NCBI GenBank assembly: GCA_020634885.1
Contig: JACKAW010000005.1
Coordinates: 124,001 to 188,000 of the forward strand
Length of the DNA stretch: 64,000 nt
Direction of reading: 5' to 3'
Source: Anaerolineales bacterium
GTDB taxonomy: Bacteria; Chloroflexota; Anaerolineae; Anaerolineales; Villigracilaceae
The translations under genes were made by a program, and so were the position numbers. Positions 61,210 through 64,000 of the stretch are shown in pieces (position 1 is the first letter of the stretch; the number at the start of each line of letters is the position of its first letter). Under the pieces are notes generated by a model. The model ran no database searches. It was not told the DNA's origin and saw only the letters and a program-made list of their open reading frames with translations.

Positions 61210-61614
61210 ATGGCATCAAAAACTGTATATCTAAACTGGGATACCGAATCCAAATTTTCAGTCCATGACCATAACGGTCATCAACTCCCCATCAATGGGG
61301 CAGGGCGTATCGGCGCGTCAGACCTTATCGTCATGTCGCTGATCGGGTGTTCATCGCATGACGTGGTCGAAATTTTGCAGAAGCAGCGCCAGGAATTGCT
61401 TGAACTTAAAGTGAGCGCCGATGCAGTGCAAGATGACGACCCGCCGTGGAAGTTCCGAAAGATCCACATCCACTTTCATGCCATCGGGCGCGGACTTGAC
61501 CCCGAAAAGGTGAAGAAGGCGATCATCCTGAGCGAGGAAAAATACTGCTCCGTGTATGTCACCCTCAAGGATGTGGTCGAGATCACTCACGATGTAGAAG
61601 TGACAGAAGCGTAA
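61210..61614 (+). CDS. OsmC-family peroxiredoxin-like protein
   Basis: A 134-residue OsmC/Ohr-fold protein. The two active cysteines are Cys47 in LIGCSSHDV and Cys113 in EEKYCSVYVTL, as in OsmC/YhfA-like proteins that reduce organic hydroperoxides. The arginine-containing loop of Ohr is not obvious, so it fits the YhfA-like subgroup better. Single gene with a leaderless promoter, divergent from the YhhN gene. A dispersed repeat follows the stop. Confidence 0.88.
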   Translation: MASKTVYLNWDTESKFSVHDHNGHQLPINGAGRIGASDLIVMSLIGCSSHDVVEILQKQRQELLELKVSADAVQDDDPPWKFRKIHIHFHAIGRGLDPEKVKKAIILSEEKYCSVYVTLKDVVEITHDVEVTEA

Positions 61615-61620
61615 AACTCA

Positions 61621-61686
61621 CCGCAGATAAACGCAGATGGACACAGATAAGGTTTTACCCTTTTTTATCTGTGTCCATCTGTGGTT
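61621..61686. repeat. Dispersed CACAGAT-type inverted repeat, copy 2
   Basis: CAGATGGACACAGATAA (61634-61650) pairs perfectly with the segment 61665-61681; a CCGCAGATAAACG overhang precedes it. Related to the element at 8871. Lies between convergent genes and may terminate transcription. Confidence 0.7.
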
Positions 61687-61738
61687 GAAAATACACAAAA
61701 GTTCGGAAGCGCAATTTCCGAACTTTTGATTCACTAAC

Positions 61739-62749
61739 TTACCGTGTCAATTTGGCGCGCATTACAAAACGATTGACGCCGCCCAGGCGGTATTTGTATT
61801 CCTCATCACCGCGCATGAAATCGAATTCGTAGCGGTTGTTCTCGCAGCACCATTGAATGGTGTGGGCAAGCAAAACCCAGCCGGGTGAAAGTTCCATGTG
61901 ATTGCGGCTCACACCAGAGTTGTACCCCCAAAGTTTGTTGTTGTAATCAAAATTAAGCGAGGCGGCAGTCTTTACGCCGTCAATCTCTAAAAAGCCCAGC
62001 CACAGCACACCGGCTTCGTGCGCGGCACGCAGAAAAGCGGTCATCTGTTCGCGCATGGCAGGGTGAAGGAACTGCGCCTTGTTCGGGTCGTGCGCCATCA
62101 ATTCAAAGAAGGCTTCAAGCTCCGGCTCAATTGCTGCGGTTTGCTCCACCAGCACAAAGCGCACGTTCAATTCCGATTCGGCGGCGCGGCGCATTTTGCG
62201 GCGAATTTCGTGACGCTGCTTCTTATCAATGCAGAGAAGGTAATCGTCAAAGTTGCCATTCAATGCAATGCGTGGAGTGGGGTGGTACACCTCTTCAAGA
62301 TGCGTCCAGCCGCGTTTTTCAGCTTCGGCTTTGAATGCGGCGAGCGTGGGAGAATCGTCGGGGAGGTTATACCAATCGAGGCTGGACCAATTATCGGCTA
62401 GGGTTGAGGCGAGGAAGTCCAGCAGCCCCGAGACGAATTGGGCATGGTCATCCTTGCGGACGATCACATCCAAATAATCTGATATTTCGATGCTACCATT
62501 TAAAAGCAGGCAGGGTTTGCCCTCGTATTCGGCAATGAAAAGCGGAGCAATGCCAATGAGCTTGCCGCCTTCCTGCGCAGCGACCAAAACAAGTTGGGCG
62601 TTCTTCCATTCGCCGCCGCCACGATGCTGCCACCACAACTGCTGATATTCGTATCGAAGAAAGGGCGTATCGCTGATGGACTCTTTAAGTAGCTCGTTCC
62701 ATTCCTGCGCCTGTATTTGAGAAAAATCGTTGTAAAGTATATAGTTCAT
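61739..62749 (-). CDS. GNAT/FemAB-like acetyltransferase (BioF2-like)
   Basis: A 336-residue protein with two GNAT-like halves, as in the CelD/BcsL or FemAB-like acyltransferase family. Helical CIDKKQRHEIRRKMRRA (about 177-193) and YNSGVSRNHMELSPGWVLLAHTI (about 275-297) with FDFMRGDEEYKYRLG near the end are the family signatures. Such enzymes acylate sugars or build peptide bridges in surface polymers; substrate unknown. TAGAAT in an extended -10 (TGG before it) ends 9 nt before the ATG. Confidence 0.8.
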   Translation of the reverse strand: MNYILYNDFSQIQAQEWNELLKESISDTPFLRYEYQQLWWQHRGGGEWKNAQLVLVAAQEGGKLIGIAPLFIAEYEGKPCLLLNGSIEISDYLDVIVRKDDHAQFVSGLLDFLASTLADNWSSLDWYNLPDDSPTLAAFKAEAEKRGWTHLEEVYHPTPRIALNGNFDDYLLCIDKKQRHEIRRKMRRAAESELNVRFVLVEQTAAIEPELEAFFELMAHDPNKAQFLHPAMREQMTAFLRAAHEAGVLWLGFLEIDGVKTAASLNFDYNNKLWGYNSGVSRNHMELSPGWVLLAHTIQWCCENNRYEFDFMRGDEEYKYRLGGVNRFVMRAKLTR

Positions 62750-62758
62750 AGCCGTGAA

Positions 62759-62767
62759 ATTCTACCA
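62759..62767 (-). promoter_or_regulatory. Extended -10 box, near-leaderless promoter
   Basis: On the minus strand TG-G-TAGAAT ends 9 nt before the ATG at 62749; the expected leader is at most a few nt. Confidence 0.45.
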
Positions 62768-62938
62768 GTTATACCGCACTCGGTTGAGAATTACGCTTTT
62801 TTAGAAGGCAGAACGCGTATTTCTCAACCGTGGGTATCTTATACAGTTTATGTGGTCATAGTTATGGTTTTTGTTTGTGGAAAACTCAATTTATGATCGC
62901 ACTGGGTATAATGAAGGTAACTAAAGCGATAATCTTAC

Positions 62939-64000
62939 ATGCCATTGGATATTAACCTTTCACCACTTTTCCGTATGCAAGGTCAGGAACCGGATATGCC
63001 CGGCATTCTGGCAATGCACCCGCCCCAAAATGCCGCACGCGGACGCGAGCAAGACCGCCTGATCGTTTACCTTGCCCTCACAGGGAATGCCGCCATCACC
63101 ACCACCGAGTACCGTCAATTTACCGAAGATGTTGCCGCGACATTTTATCGAACCCCACGCGCCATCACCAGCGCCCTGCGCGCCTCGGCAGATTGGCTGA
63201 ACCGCATTTTGCTTGAACGCAATATGAAAACCAGCGGCGTGGGGCAATACACAATCGGCTGGCTTTCGCTTGCTGTGCTGCGCGAGAACCAATGCACCTT
63301 CTCGCTCAATGGACCGATGCACGCCTATGGGTTTACCCAGAACGGCTCACGCCATTACTTCGAGCCTTCCATCTCCGGCAAGGGGTTGGGCTCCAGCCAG
63401 GCGATCAACATTCACTACGCCCAATCCGATTTCACCGCCAACGACATGTTGCTTTTTTGCGCGCGTGTCCCCGGCGCGTGGGCAACCCCATTGCAAGATG
63501 CCCAACCCTCCTCCTTCGATGCCATGCGCCGCCGCCTCACCACACTCACCACCGAAGACCTCAACGCCCTGCTCATTCAAGGCGTTGCCGGAACCGGCGC
63601 GTTTCGTATTTACAAAGCCGGTATGTTGGAAGAAAAAGTGGAAGCCCCTGTTGTGGAAGAAGAACCGCAGACTCCGCAGCCCGAAGAAGCGGAAGTAGAC
63701 CTCGCGCCGCAAGTTCAACCTGCCCCTCCCGCCTCAGAACCGACCGAAGACCTGCCCGGTGAACCCAAGCCTGAGCCAACACCCGAAGCGGGCGCACACC
63801 TCGTACAGCCCTCCGCATTCCCCACATCCACCAAACCCGCAAGCGACCCATTGGCAAGCCTGCCCCGCTCTGGCAACACTGTGCCGCGCGATTTCCCTGC
63901 ATCCATTCCCCGGGCACAGCCTCACCTTCCCACCGAGCCAAAGGTGGAAAACCAACCCATTGAAGAATCCACGGAACCGATGGATGAAGCGCCGGAAGAA
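62939..64000 (+). CDS. PP2C-like N-domain protein with Pro/Glu-rich linker (partial)
   Basis: Open to the window end (354 codons seen, start ATG at 62939, reading PLDINLSPLFRMQGQE). Residues about 10-230 have the strand order of PP2C-type phosphatases (AARGREQDRLIVYLALTG, LSLAVLRENQCTFSLNG, NDMLLFCARVPGAW) but the metal-binding aspartates of active PP2C are not evident, so it is probably a pseudophosphatase. From about 240 the sequence is rich in Pro and Glu (VEEEPQTPQPEEAEVD and following), a disordered linker that leads to a missing C-terminal part. GATAAT 5 nt before the ATG and TATAAT at 62907-62912 are both promoter candidates. Confidence 0.6.
   Translation, partial: MPLDINLSPLFRMQGQEPDMPGILAMHPPQNAARGREQDRLIVYLALTGNAAITTTEYRQFTEDVAATFYRTPRAITSALRASADWLNRILLERNMKTSGVGQYTIGWLSLAVLRENQCTFSLNGPMHAYGFTQNGSRHYFEPSISGKGLGSSQAINIHYAQSDFTANDMLLFCARVPGAWATPLQDAQPSSFDAMRRRLTTLTTEDLNALLIQGVAGTGAFRIYKAGMLEEKVEAPVVEEEPQTPQPEEAEVDLAPQVQPAPPASEPTEDLPGEPKPEPTPEAGAHLVQPSAFPTSTKPASDPLASLPRSGNTVPRDFPASIPRAQPHLPTEPKVENQPIEESTEPMDEAPEE

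Noticed and set aside
1..64000. CRISPR arrays, restriction-modification, toxin-antitoxin or phage defence genes
   Set aside because: No regularly spaced repeats and no recognisable defence gene families were found; the lone GIY-YIG protein is a common small housekeeping family.

Overview
The window reads as chromosomal DNA of a Chloroflexota bacterium, most likely an Anaerolineae relative. This is inferred from gene content: a mevalonate-pathway decarboxylase beside an M50 site-2 protease, several large GT39-like membrane proteins, many-domain sensor kinases, TolB-like propellers and a divergent PlsY. Promoter style supports no name by itself but is distinctive: at about ten genes a -10 box, often the extended TGnTAnnnT form, lies only 6-8 nt before the start codon, so these mRNAs are probably leaderless. 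No rRNA, tRNA, CRISPR array, prophage or intact transposase was seen. No taxonomic search could be run.

Layout. 1-4.7 kb (+): end of a nonulosonic (sialic-like) acid locus with a GT39-like membrane protein, an SDR oxidoreductase, a CMP-sugar synthetase fused to a HAD phosphatase, and a NeuB-type synthase lacking the SAF domain. 4.7-13.2 kb: housekeeping genes (GIY-YIG protein, TyrA-like dehydrogenase, alkyltransferase, JAMM protease, PlsY) and a heterodimeric ABC exporter. 13.2-16.5 kb (-): potassium unit of a KimA-like APC transporter and two RCK/TrkA proteins. 16.6-23.2 kb (-): a 1096-residue sensor kinase, PlsC-like acyltransferase, cytidylate kinase and a membrane glycosyltransferase-like protein. 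23.3-30.3 kb: probable metal-handling region with a YraQ-type permease, its DUF1980 partner, a propeller protein, and a NicO-type transporter fused to an EF-hand-bearing N-terminus and a C-terminal propeller, with a diguanylate cyclase between. 30.5-35.2 kb (+): MacA/MacB-like efflux operon followed by two paralogous lipoproteins with Spy/CpxP-like motifs, then a TetR gene remnant and a 57-bp IS-like relic.

35.9-45.3 kb (+) is a signalling island: a NarL-type regulator, two stand-alone receiver proteins, two tandem TPR-GAF-GAF histidine kinases of identical length (1067 aa) and a diguanylate cyclase with an I-site. 45.3-46.1 kb is debris holding a 16-codon remnant of an mvaD gene. 46.1-55.8 kb (+) is a two-domain universal stress protein followed 4 nt later by a 2877-residue cyclic beta-1,2-glucan synthase. 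56.2-64 kb: decarboxylase of the mevalonate pathway, RseP-like protease, HEAT-repeat protein, PRPP synthetase, YhhN protein, OsmC protein, FemAB-like acetyltransferase and the start of a PP2C-like protein cut by the window end.

The least explained parts are the MacAB/lipoprotein operon, the EF-hand/NicO/propeller fusion, the KimA-RCK unit, the twin kinases and the leaderless promoter pattern.
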